From NCBI GenBank assembly GCA_027604705.1, contig JADHYV010000016.1, forward strand, positions 1 to 64,000: DNA of 64,000 bases, read 5' to 3'. The notes under the pieces are model-generated. The model was not told the DNA's origin and did not search any database. It saw only the letters and a program-made list of their open reading frames with translations. Of the stretch, positions 1 through 10,162 are shown piece after piece (the stretch's first letter is position 1; each line of letters opens with the position of its first letter). Origin of the DNA: Allomyces arbusculus (lineage: Eukaryota; Blastocladiomycota; Blastocladiomycetes; Blastocladiales; Blastocladiaceae). The position numbers and the translations under genes are program-made.

Positions 1-91
1 GCGACGCGTGCGTGAACGTGGCCCCGACCAGGAGCGTGGTCGCGGCAGCAGCAAGAAGTATCGTGGCAGCAGCGCCAGCGTGGCCGCGCAT
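1..91 (-). CDS. 5' end of a secreted-protein gene, cut by the window edge
   Basis: On the minus strand an ATG in a strong context (CCACCATG) at 91 opens 30 codons that run off the left edge. The peptide begins MRGHAGAAATILLAAAATTL and continues hydrophobic up to an A-x-A-like site, which is a good secretory signal peptide. A TATAAA lies 147 bp upstream on the same strand, at 238-243. No family can be named because only the signal peptide is inside the window. The main doubt is that 30 codons is little evidence; the start context and the TATA box are what raise it above chance. Confidence 0.5.
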   Translation of the reverse strand, partial: MRGHAGAAATILLAAAATTLLVGATFTHAS

Positions 92-237
92 GGTGGAGAA
101 TCAAGAGAGAGAGGGATAGGGCGCGAGCGTGACCGGGTACGAGAGCAAGAAAGTCGAGCGCGGGTGCTGCAGAGTGGAGGGGAGGGCAAGTCGAGCCGAG
201 CGCCGTCGTCCATGGGCGGAGTCGGGCGAGTGCGGCA

Positions 238-243
238 TTTATA
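238..243 (-). promoter_or_regulatory. TATA box of the left-edge gene
   Basis: TATAAA in the context GGGTATAAATG on the minus strand, 147 bp upstream of the ATG at 91. Its position suits a polymerase II core promoter with a leader of roughly 115 nt. Assigned by sequence only. Confidence 0.4.
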
Positions 244-1179
244 CCCGCGGCGCTGGCCGAGCTTCGCAGCCGACAATAAGGGGGAAAAGACGCGCAGTGG
301 GGCGGGCGGGCGGCGGCGGCGGCGCCGCGGCACCGGTCGTCGCCTGGCGGCGACAGGATCCATGGTCGACCGACCGGAAGCCGGTGCACACATCCGCCAA
401 TGGATCCCGCTTGGCACCGGAAATCGCGCACCGATGACCGGACCGACAAGGACAAAACAATGATGCAGTTGTTCATTTTCTCGTCGGCACCCCGCGAGCG
501 TGCGCGTTAGTTCCCTCGTGCTGCGCGCGTGTAGATGGTGTTGTTGTTGTTGGCCGGCGTGGATTAGCGGAGCCAACGCGTCCCGGCATTGTTGCCAGGC
601 ATTGTCATGTTAAATTGGCGGTGCGGGCACTGTCAGTTGGGTGGAGCGCCGCGGCATCTTGCGCAATTGTTCGCGTCGCGCTCGGTCGTTATGAATTCAA
701 ATGGTGGCGCCGGGGAGGCGGACGCGCTCGCTGTTCAGCTTGGCCGTTGTTGCTGGCGCGGTCAATATACGATTGTGCCGCCGAGATAATTGCACTTTTT
801 CAGCAAGTTGTGCTCCCTTCACGCGCAAGTCGGGTCGTCTGCATTCGAGCGTGCCGCCGCCGCACGGTTTCCGCGCCAAAGTGAGCGGCGGCGCGGGATG
901 GCGTGGCAGTCCACGGCGATCAGGGCAGCAAAGCCTGCAGCAGAGAGGCGCTAAAATCGGGAGCAGTCTGGTATGTCGTGGGCATCCGCGCCGTCGATCA
1001 TGGCAAAACTGTCTCTGTGGCGTCGCACCAGGCGTCTGATGCTTCCTGTGAAGCGCGCTTCCCTGGCTTCACAGCAGCGGCTTGACGGCATCGACGCCGG
1101 CGCGACTTGATCAGCAACAACAGGGGAATCAATTTACCGGTCCTACTTGGTGCAATATCTCTCGGACCCTGCGCGCAAG
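244..1179. other. Intergenic region, no gene seen
   Basis: GC-rich DNA between the left-edge gene (-) and the sensor gene (+), so it should carry both promoters. Open frames here are short, arginine- and glycine-rich, without motifs, and look like chance frames in high-GC DNA. Confidence 0.5.
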
Positions 1180-3475
1180 ATGCCCGCTGCAAGTACGGCT
1201 CCGCTGGCACCCTCGGCGCCTGCGCAAGCGGCCTTCTCGCCCAGCACCTCGCCGTCCACGACCAACGAGGCCTGCAACCCGCTTCTCGCCGCACGCGTCC
1301 CCCCTTCAGCGCGCACTTCGGCCACGTCTCTTGCTGATGGTTCTGTCGTCACAGCGCCGGGGAGCCCGCCCTCCGAGCCGGCCGCGTCGTCGGGATCCCG
1401 CCATGGTCTTCCGACGTGCGCTTCCGCCAGGCGATCACGAGCGACCACCGGGAACGCACGATCGACCCCAAGCATTTTTTTCGCCGACGAAGTGGTGGAC
1501 ACGGTCGGTGGCGACCCGGGACGACTGGCTCTGGCGGGAGACGTCTTGCCGGCACTAGCCGAGCGCGTCGCATCGACTGCCGAATCCAACCCGGACGAGC
1601 CCACCGTCCCGGGCGCGACCCTGGTCCGCCGCGCGTCGCTTCTCGCGCAGAACCCGCGCACTGCCGCTGCACTCGCGCTGCACCGGCTGAACCTCGGTGG
1701 TGCGGCAGGGGCCGTGCCAGTCGTTCGTGAAGCCGGGAGTACCAGCGCGTCGCATGTCGACTTGAAGGCCGGAAACGGTCCGTACCAGTGAATTGTCATT
1801 TTCCGTTTTCCTTGTTGCACACAACCCGTACTGCTGACGCGCTGTCTCCACCCATGCAGCTGGCACCGAGTGGGTCGGCCTCCCGCGCTCCGGCCATGTT
1901 GGCATCCGGTGCGCGACCTTCTCTGCCGTCCTGGTTGTCGTCGCCATCATGGCTGTGCTCGTCGGCACCGCATCCATCTGGCCGGCTGCGCAGGACCTCG
2001 ACGCGCGCACGCACGACCGTGCCGCCTTCACGCTGCTCGCCGCGCAACGCGCCATGCAGCGCACGCTCCTCGACGTGCGCGGCCCTGTACTTGCTCAGAT
2101 CGCTTACTGGCTGCAGCATCCGACTTTGACCTCGACCGTCGCGCGACGCAACCTCCTCCAAGCACTCCAGGAAACGACGCGGTCCGTCGTTTCGGCGTCC
2201 GTGACGATCGCCGACACTGGCGGCAGCGGCGGGACCGAATTCGCCGACTTCTACACGTTCGTGCGCAACGGCGCACGCGTTCCCGTCGCGCTCACCGTCG
2301 ACGCGTCCGGCACGCGCACCGAGACGCAGGTCGACGCCGACGGGCGGCAAGTGCTTGTCTATTCGCAGACGACCAACTACGCACTCGCGAACCAAACCTG
2401 GTGGCAGGCCATGGACGCGGCACTCATGGGCGGGACCGCCGTGCAAACCGCTTCCGCCACCGGTGCGGCACCGAACGTGACCGCAATCTGGACCAACCTG
2501 CCGCTCAGTAACGCCGACGCGTGGGTCGCGCTCCTCGCGCGCGCTCGCGTCAGCGCACAGCGGACCGTGACTGTGACCGCGGCTGCGAGCCTGACCACGC
2601 TCTCGTTGGTTCTGAGCGCAGCGCCCGTGACGGCAGCAGAGACGGCGGGGAATTCCGGGTCGGCGATCGCGCCAAGTCCGCCAGCGACCGTTTACCTCGT
2701 CGACCCAGTCTCACAGACGCTGATTGCCGCGTCGACGGGATTAAAAGTCACGGAAATGCCCGGATCGCGCACGCCGTTACAGGGCCAGATGCCGCTGACT
2801 GCCGTGGCGATGCAGTCGACGGACGTCTGGGCCGCGAGCGTGGCCGCGCACGTCGGGGAGAATCCCGCGATGTACGCGGTGCCCGCGGCGGGGATCGTGG
2901 TTCCAAGCACCAAGACCGCGCCGGCGCTGCGCGTGTGGTCGGCGCCACTGTTCCCCTCGACGGGCGCGATCAGCGGTCTCTCCACACCGCTCGCTGCCGC
3001 ATGGTCCGCGGCCACCGCATCGACCACCTCGACCGTGCACGCTCTCCTGACCGCCGGCGCCGCTGCACACGCGGGCCGCACGTTCCCCGCGACCTGGACG
3101 CTTCTGTACGTCGAACCGCAAACCACGTCGGCCGCGCCGACGACTGCCATGATCAACTCGCTGCTCCTGATTGTCGCGATCCTCGTCGCCGTACTCGCGG
3201 CGGCGACTCTGGTCGTGAGTTTCCCGCTCGCGCACCGGCTGAACCGCGCGACGCTGGTGTTGCGTGCGCTCGCGCACGGGATTCATCCGGAGCTGAGGTT
3301 GCTGGCGGCACCAGATCCGCCAATGCGGCCGAGGGAGATTGTCATGGTGTATGGCGCGATCGCGGCGCTCGCGAGGGCGCCGGAGTTTGTGGGGATGATG
3401 GCGTGGGTCGGCGCGAGGAGAAGCAAGGGGGTTGGAGCTGCGGCAGGGCCACATCGCGCGGGCGGGGCCGGGTAA
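1180..3475 (+). CDS. Membrane sensor: Cache-like extracellular domain between two membrane spans, ending in a HAMP-like stretch
   Basis: Probable exons 1180-1738 and 1860-3475 give 724 residues. The donor at 1739 (GTACCA) is chosen because it restores the frame; GTGAAG at 1727 also would, and GTGAAT at 1788 would not. Residues 1-200 are Ser/Ala/Pro-rich and cytosolic. A first membrane span follows directly (about 205-227, CATFSAVLVVVAIMAV). A region of about 390 residues, probably extracellular, resembles a double Cache sensor fold. A second span lies at about 617-639, then PLAHRLNRATLVLRALAHG, which looks like the start of a HAMP linker. In known sensors of this plan a cyclase, kinase or phosphatase follows HAMP; here the frame ends about 60 residues later. 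The ligand cannot be told. Exon 2 is firm as coding; exon 1 is less sure. Confidence 0.6.
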
Positions 3476-3691
3476 CTGGGTGGACTTGGCTTGGGGTAGT
3501 GACTATTAAATCAAGTGATCTCGTTTGTTGTGCCTGCGTGCGGGAAAAAAGAATCCATCATCAAAGACGCGCTTGGTGCAGAGTCTGGCGCTCGGGGCAT
3601 GAACTACTGCGGGAAGTTGAGACATGGCAAATCATACAAACTGCAAAGAAGAACAAGGGTCCACCACATGGTGTGCGGAAGATTATCGGAC

Positions 3692-3696
3692 AAAAA
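3692..3696 (-). terminator. Pol III terminator of the first tRNA-Ser
   Basis: A TTTTT run on the minus strand begins six bases past the discriminator base of the tRNA. The second tRNA copy has the same run five bases past its end. Confidence 0.6.
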
Positions 3697-3701
3697 TTTA
3701 T

Positions 3702-3783
3702 CGACAACAGCAGGGTTCGAACCTGCGCACCACTAGGGTAATCGATTAGTAGTCGATCGCCTTAACCACTCGGCCATGTTGTC
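3702..3783 (-). tRNA. tRNA-Ser, anticodon ACT
   Basis: A complete 82-nt class II tRNA. The acceptor stem pairs GACAACA with TGTTGTC, with discriminator G as in serine tRNAs. The D arm carries GCCGAGTGGTTAAGGC (box A) and the T arm GGTTCGAACCC (box B). The long variable arm contains an ACC/GGT stem. The anticodon stem ATCGA/TCGAT encloses the loop CTACTAA, so the anticodon is ACT. It would read serine AGU, and AGC only if A34 is changed to inosine. Eukaryotes normally use GCT here. No intron and no encoded CCA are seen. It lies between the sensor gene and LSM1. Confidence 0.93.
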
Positions 3784-3820
3784 TTGTCACTTTTGACTTG
3801 ACTTCGAGAGCCCACAAAAG

Positions 3821-3828
3821 TATATATA
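3821..3828. promoter_or_regulatory. Palindromic TATATATA between tRNA-Ser and LSM1
   Basis: TATATATA begins 38 bp upstream of the tRNA 5' end. The second tRNA-Ser copy has a TATAT at almost the same distance, which suggests an upstream Pol III TATA element as known in fission yeast and plants. Being palindromic, it could also serve LSM1, whose ATG lies about 275 bp to the right. Function is inferred from position. Confidence 0.45.
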
Positions 3829-4103
3829 GCGCTGGACGTTTATGGCCTGATCTGCTGTTGACTCTCGCTCGCAGCTCCAGGGCCATTTCAAACCCTGTTT
3901 TTGGCTGCGCCGCCCCCATCTCTAGGCCACTCGTTCCCCATTCAACAACCACGACCAGATAGCACACCCCATTCGTCGATCCCGCACGCTGCCGCCAATC
4001 CACGCCGCGCACCTCGTCCACCACTTGGCGCACACGATTGTCCACGACGCGCCCTCTGGCACGGGTCCATGCTGCAACCCCGTTCCCGCGTCCTCGACCA
4101 GCC

Positions 4104-5060
4104 ATGACCTCGCCGCACTTCCCGCCGCCGCCGCCGCCGCAGCAGCACCACGGGCCAGCACCCCTCGTACCACCGCCCGGAATGCCCATGATGGGCATGC
4201 CGCCACCGTCGCCGTCGCATCTCGTCGCGTCGCGCGGTATGACCCCGCCGAGTCCGCGCCCACGGACGGCCACCCCACCCGCGGGCATGCGCCCGGCCAC
4301 GCCGACTGGTCCCTCTGCTGCTGCTCAGGCGCACTACGGGTCCCCGCGCGCGCCCGGGTCGGCCGTGTCAGAGATGGTGTTGCCGGGGTCGGCGTCGCTG
4401 TTGGATTGTATCGACAGTATGTACTTGCGCGAAAGGGAGTGGCCACGCCCGGTCGTGACATTGGGCGTCACGATAATTCGGCCGTGATTGCGCTGGTTGT
4501 CGGCGAGAGCGTGAACAGCGTCATCGCGCGCGAGCAACCCACGACGTCCTGCTGCTGGTCTCCATCGCCAATACATTCTGACCGGGTTCGCGCCCGCTCG
4601 CTACGTTCGCTCGTTTGACCGACTAGAACGGCTTCTCGTGATCCTGCGCGACGGACGCAACCTGACGGGCATTCTGCGATCCTACGACCAATTCGGTACG
4701 CCTTGCGCGCACCTTCTGGCACCCCCCTCTCCCCACCTCCCTCCTGACCCGTTCGTCGCGTCGCGTCGCGTCGCAGCCAACCTCGTCTTCCAGGACACGA
4801 TCGAGCGCATCTACGCGGGCGACTGCTACGGTGACATCCCACGCGGTGTGTTCCTGGTCCGCGGCGAGAACGTGGTCTTGCTTGGCGAGATTGACGGCGA
4901 CCGCGAGGACGCGATGCCGATACGCGAGGCGCCGATCGAGGACGTGCTGAGCATGCAGCGCGCAGCACTCGACGCGCGGCAGGCTACGCTCGCGATCGAG
5001 GCCAAGGCACTGCATGCCAAGGGGTTCTGTACGGATCACGACAAGAACGACATGTATTGA
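4104..5060 (+). CDS. LSM1: LSM1, Sm-like protein of the cytoplasmic mRNA decay ring
   Basis: Exons 4104-4416, 4627-4695 and 4777-5060 give 221 residues; both joins restore the frame inside the Sm fold (SLLDCIDK + [16 protein letters not shown] + ANLVFQD). Lsm1 is the specific subunit of the Lsm1-7 ring, which binds the 3' end of deadenylated mRNA with Pat1 and promotes decapping in P-bodies. Sm1 is marked by LRDGRNLTG and DQFANLV, Sm2 by [17 protein letters not shown], and GDIPRG is typical of Lsm1. A 90-residue N-terminal extension rich in Pro, Met and Gly precedes the domain; it is longer than in yeast or human and probably disordered. The C-terminal tail is helical and charged, as in the family. 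The ATG at 4104 is the first in frame. Confidence 0.93.
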
Positions 5061-5441
5061 TGCGTGGATACATTTGGCCATGGGCCTTTTTTTTTTGGTT
5101 TGAATCTTGAGAGAGGGGGGAGGTGTCGAGCAGGCCACTCACTCAGCGTCTGTAGCCGGCGGTGGATCGCAATCACGCTTAGTCGCAAATCGCGTGCTTA
5201 TTGTCTCACGAAGGCAGCATGATTGAGAAAGAAAGCACGGCCGATTTCGTTCATTTCGAACTGTGGGATCTGCTGCTTCACCACATGAAGTCCGACCGCG
5301 ACCGAGCATCAACGAGCACGGAGAACGAACATCAGACAGACTGCAACATCTCTTGTATTGATCTGCGCAAAAACAGCACGCGAGACAACATCAAAACCGC
5401 ACATTTACAGCAAAACAACACATCACTCCGCTCTTAGTCGT
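5061..5441. other. Spacer between convergent genes
   Basis: LSM1 (+) and the subtilisin gene (-) end towards this spacer. It holds a T10 run near 5087-5096, probably in the LSM1 3' region. No coding frame with family features was seen. Confidence 0.5.
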
Positions 5442-8400
5442 CTACGCCATCGTGTAATGCACCTTCTTGGTCTTGGTCGTGATGGGCTTGGGGTGGCACT
5501 TGCGGTGGCACTTCTTGGGCTTGTCGGCCGCCGGCTCCTCGGGCACTTCCAGCTGGCCATACGAATCGCTCGCCGGCTGCGTCGCGACCGGCGCAGGCGT
5601 CGTTTCCGCGGGCGACGACGGAACATCGACCGTCGTCGTGGCCACGGGCACGGGCGCGACGGGCGTCGTCTTGGCGGGCGTCGACGGCACGTCAATCGGA
5701 GTGGTCTGAGCGGGAATGGACGGCACGTCCGTCGTCTTGACGGGCGTGTTGACCACCGTCGTCGCGATCGGCACCGTGGGCTGCGCGGGCGGCGGGACGA
5801 CAATCACCGTCTTGACGCCGCCGTTGCACTCATTGCACGGGACGACGGTGTGCGTTGGGGTCACGGTCGCTGGCGCCGTCTGCGTGCCTGTCGGCGGGAC
5901 AATGATGATGGTCTTGACTCCGCCGGGGCACTTGCCGCAGGGCTCGGTCGTGACGGTCGGCGCCGGGCTGGCAGTCGTCGGGCTGGCGGGGATCGTGGGC
6001 TGCACGACCACCTGTGTCGTCGAGCCGTTCGGGCACGTGTTGGTATCCTTGCACGGCACAACCGTGTGCGTCGGTTCGATCGTGCACACGTCCGTCTGCG
6101 TACCGACGGGCGGGATGATGATCACCGTCTTGATCCCGCCGGGGCACTGGCCGCACGGCACCGTCGTCATGGTCGGCTGCGGCGTGACCGTCTGCGTCAC
6201 GGTTTGGGTCGGCGGGACGATGATGATCGTCTTGGTCCCGCCGGGGCACTAATAATTGCAGGGAGAAAGCGATTTAGGTCAGTTTCCTTGGTCATATTTC
6301 GCGCGATACGAATCGAGAAGGTAAAAAATATATAAAATACGTACCACCGGGCAGGGAGCAACCGTCGTCGTGACCGTAGCAGTCGGCTGGATGATGATCA
6401 CGGTCTTGGTGCCGCCGGGGCACGGCGGGCACGGGATCACGGTCGTCCCAGGTTGCTGCGTTGTGGTCGCGGTAGCGGTACCCGTCGCCAATGTAGTAGT
6501 CGCGCCAGCTGTGCCCGTGATCGTCGCTGAACCCGACACGGTGCCCGTCGCGGTCGCCGAACCAGAGCCCGAGGTCGCGATGGCGGTGGCAGTGGCCGAG
6601 CCGGAACCCGTCGTCGCGGTCTGCGAGCCAGTGGCGGTCTGCGAAGCGGCGCCCGTCTGCGAGCCCGTGGCGGGCTGCAAAGCGGTACCCGTCTGCGAAG
6701 CGGTACCCGTCTGCGAAGCGGCAGCCGTGGACGAAGCCGAACCGGTGGCGGTTTGCGTGGCCGAGGCCGAACTGATCGCCGTCGAGGAAGCCGAACCAGT
6801 TGCGGTCACTGAACCGCTCCCGGTGGAGGAAACGGTACCAGCGGCCGTGGGCAACACAAAGTCAGAGGCCATCGACGAAGCGGAGCCATTCGTCTGGTTG
6901 GGAGCCGTCACAGTGCCCGATGCGGTGGTCGTGCCAGCCGAAGTAGCCGGGCTCGTCGATACGGCCGTGCTGGTCGCAGCAACCGAGGTGGATTGCGACG
7001 CTGAAGTGGCGCTGCCCGTGGCCGAAGAGGCTGCGGCGCTGAAAGTCGCCGTGCTAGCGCCCGTGGTTGCCGTGGTCGAGCCGGTGGTGGCCGTGCTCGT
7101 ACCAGCCGTCGCCGTGGTCGACAACGACGACGTGGTGCTGGTCGTGGCCTCACCGCGCTTGATCACAATCTTGGGCGACTTCCAGACGGGCCGCAGCACC
7201 TTTTCAAAGTCTTTCGTGATGTGCTGGACCGACGGCGGAGTGAGCTCGAGCTGCCAAATGTACTCGCCGTCCGGGATCTGGTAGGCCTTGCCGGCAATCG
7301 ACGACGCCGCCTCGACCGTCTTGTAATACTCGCCGTTCCACCCGTAGACGGGCTTGCCCGTCTCCGGATCCGTCTGGTTCGTGTAGGGCCAGAACATCGA
7401 GCCCAACGCCGCCTGCTCAATCGCGTTCAGGTACCCAATCTTGGCGCCCGTCTTGGCGTCGAGGACGGCACACGCGGCCAGACGCGTCACGAGTGTGACC
7501 TGATAGAGCATCACGGGCATGTCGAGCCCCTTGAGCGTGAACGCAGGCGTCATCTCCTCGGGCTTGGTCCAAACCGGCAAGCCAGGTTGATCAGTCTGCA
7601 AGTCCCAGAACCCGAGCGGCGCCGTCGAGAGCCACGGGAGGCCGTAAGCCGGCATGGACAGTTGCGGGTACGTCGAGTAGTCGCCGTGCATCATCGAGTA
7701 AGGCACGCTCAGAGCCGCGGGTGCGCTCGGGTTCTTTTGGCGGCGGGCCATCAGCGACTCTTCGTCCTCGGCGGCCTCGTCAACGTGCGGCGTCTTGCCG
7801 TCAGCGACGGGCTTGAACGACAGATACCCGCTCAGAAGCCAGTGGCCAGGGGAAGGCATTCCCTGCGGTGTGGCCGTGACGGTGATCATGACTTGCGAGT
7901 TGACATCGACGGTCACCTGCGCCGGCTCGATCGTGACGCGCGCGCCAACCGACGAAAAGGTGATTTCTGACTGTGGCGCACCGTATTCGCCGAGCACCGA
8001 CCGCGCCTGGCGGTGCGTGATCGTGTAGGTGACGGGCGCGTTGCCGTTGTTGCGCAGCGTGATGCGCGCTGTCTTGCGCGTGCCCTTGGGGTTGTCGCCA
8101 AACTCGATGTGCGACGGCGTGGCCGCGACCGTATTGGTCAAGAGCGCGTAGGCATCGACCAAGCCTGCACCCTGCTTGGCGACGGGCCACATGGTCGAAT
8201 CGTCGCCGTACTTGGCCGGGTGCGCCGTGTTCTGAGCACCGAGCAAGATCTTATCAAACAGCGTCGGCGACCGACGCGCCTTGGTCTTTTCGAGGTAGAG
8301 CGCGACGACACCGGCTTGGAAGGGCGTCGCCATCGAGGTCCCACTGATCGTATTCCACAACTTGCCGCGGCGGCTCGTCCACGCCGAGTAAATCGCACCG

Positions 8401-10162
8401 CCCGGTGCGCCAATGTCGGGCTTCTGCTCCAAATTGGCGCCAAGACCCCACGACGAGAAATCCGACGGCATGCCCGACGTCGGGTTCACGACCGACTGGT
8501 AGTTGCCGTTGAACGCAAACGTGACGGCGGCGCCGCCGTTGGCCGCGTTCCACATGGCCGCACCGGCATCGGCGTTGATGAACCCAATGTTGAGCGGGAA
8601 CTTGGGCTGCGCAAGCGAGACACCCTCGATCTCGCCGGGACGGTCGTTGTAGACCAGGACCGCCGTCGCGCCGGCCTTGAACGCGTTGTTGGCCTTATCG
8701 GCAAAGTTGCAGGCTCCGCGACGAATCAGCGCGGCCTTGCCTGCGAAATACCCGGCAGGGAACGGCTCGCAGCCATCGTTGACCGAGGTCGGCGCGTTGG
8801 GCGAGACCTTGACCGTGAACGTCTGGCCCTTGGGCCACTCGTTCTCGAGCTCCGTATCCATGTTGACGCCGACCTTGTCGAGCCCAGGCACGCCCGCGAC
8901 GGTCGCGAGGTTGATCGTGAGCATGGCGTAATCGAACGACGCGACGCCAAAACCCTTGGACGCAATGCCCGGGGACGACGCCTGGAAGAGCCCCTTGTCC
9001 CCATCATTCCCGAGAGCCGAAACAACGACAATCCCAAGCTTAGAAAGCTTGTCTACGGCCCTGGCATCGGGCGCATCCGAAAAGGCAGCACTCCCCCCAA
9101 GTGAAAGATTGAGAATGTCCAAATTGTCACGGTGCGCGGCCTCCAGAGCCGCCAAAATGATTTCGTTGGACGTGGTGCCCTCGCAACCGAAGACGCGGTA
9201 CGGGTAGAGCTGCGCGTCGGGCGCGACGCCCGAAAACTCGTTCGCGACGAACCCGGCGGCAATACCGGCAACGTGCGTGCCATGCCCTGCGCAATCCATG
9301 GGCGAATCGCCCGGCTTCGGCACGTCCTGGCCCTTCTTGCGCGAATCGAACGCGTCGCCGACCATGTCCTTGCCGCCGACGGCGCGGCAGCCCGGGCCGA
9401 GCCACTTGTCGCACTTCTTGCCAGGTACAGCGAACGCCGGGTGCTATTTAACGCGAAATATCGTGGGTCAGTATCATTGCCACGCGAGGAAACTTCTCCA
9501 CCCGACAAGGCTACGAAAGAAACGACGCGTACCGTCCAATCAAGGCCCGTATCTATGATCCCAATTTTGATCCCCTTGCCCGTGACCCCCAAATTCTGAC
9601 GCGCCATGACGACGCCCGTCATGTTCTGCGCGTACCGCATCATCGGCTGCGCCATCTTGGCCTGCGCGGCACTCACTTCAATCGGGGCCTGACGGTAATG
9701 CACGACCGGGTAGACGGCCTTGACCATGGGCGCCGCCGTCAACTTCTCGACATCGGCCGCCGACGACACCGTGACCGCGGCGCCGTTGAAGAGCGTCGCA
9801 AAGGTGCGGTCGACCGACACGTCGAGCGTCGACTGCGCGAGAAAACCCTTGAATTCTTGGTGCTGCGCAACGGCCTCGTCCTCGGATCCGACCTCGGCCG
9901 CGGCTGCATCGACCGAGGCGCCACTGCGCTCCATGGCGGCGAACCCGGACACGGCGGGCGCCGTACAGACGGCGGGCGGTGCATCGAATTCGACGAGGAA
10001 CCGGCGCTCCGAGACGCCCGAGACGTGCAGGGGCAGTTTACGCGGCGCGCGACGGATCAAGTGCGGGCGCGGCGTGAGGTTGGCGGCCTCGACGGCCTGC
10101 ACGGCCACGAGCGCCGCGAGCAGCAGGAAGGCATAGGAAATCGCGCGGCGCGTCGACTTCAT
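5442..10162 (-). CDS. Secreted subtilisin-like serine protease with PA domain and C-terminal cysteine repeats
   Basis: Exons 10162-9533, 9443-6345 and 6248-5442 give 1511 residues. The start is the ATG at 10162, followed by a signal peptide (MKSTRRAISYAFLLLAALVA). An inhibitor-like propeptide precedes the S8 domain. The catalytic residues are visible: Asp204 (IIDTGLDW), His264 (GHGTHVAG), oxyanion Asn356 (ALGND) and Ser580 (GTSMATP). A protease-associated insert lies at about 396-520, and an Fn3-like region follows the catalytic domain, as in minor-extracellular and C5a-type subtilisins. Beyond about residue 980 comes a long Ser/Thr/Ala stalk. Six repeats of the type PCxxCPGGxKTVIIxPP follow, then a Thr/Pro stalk and a short Lys/His/Cys tail. 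Intron 2 falls inside the second repeat. No GPI signal is seen, so it is likely secreted or wall-bound. Confidence 0.92.

Noticed and set aside
8-463. 151-codon Arg/Gly frame at the left edge
   Set aside because: Low complexity and opposite to the better-supported signal-peptide gene.
6370-7284. 304-codon Val/Ala/Glu frame on the plus strand
   Set aside because: Mirror of the Ser/Thr-rich stalk of the subtilisin on the other strand.
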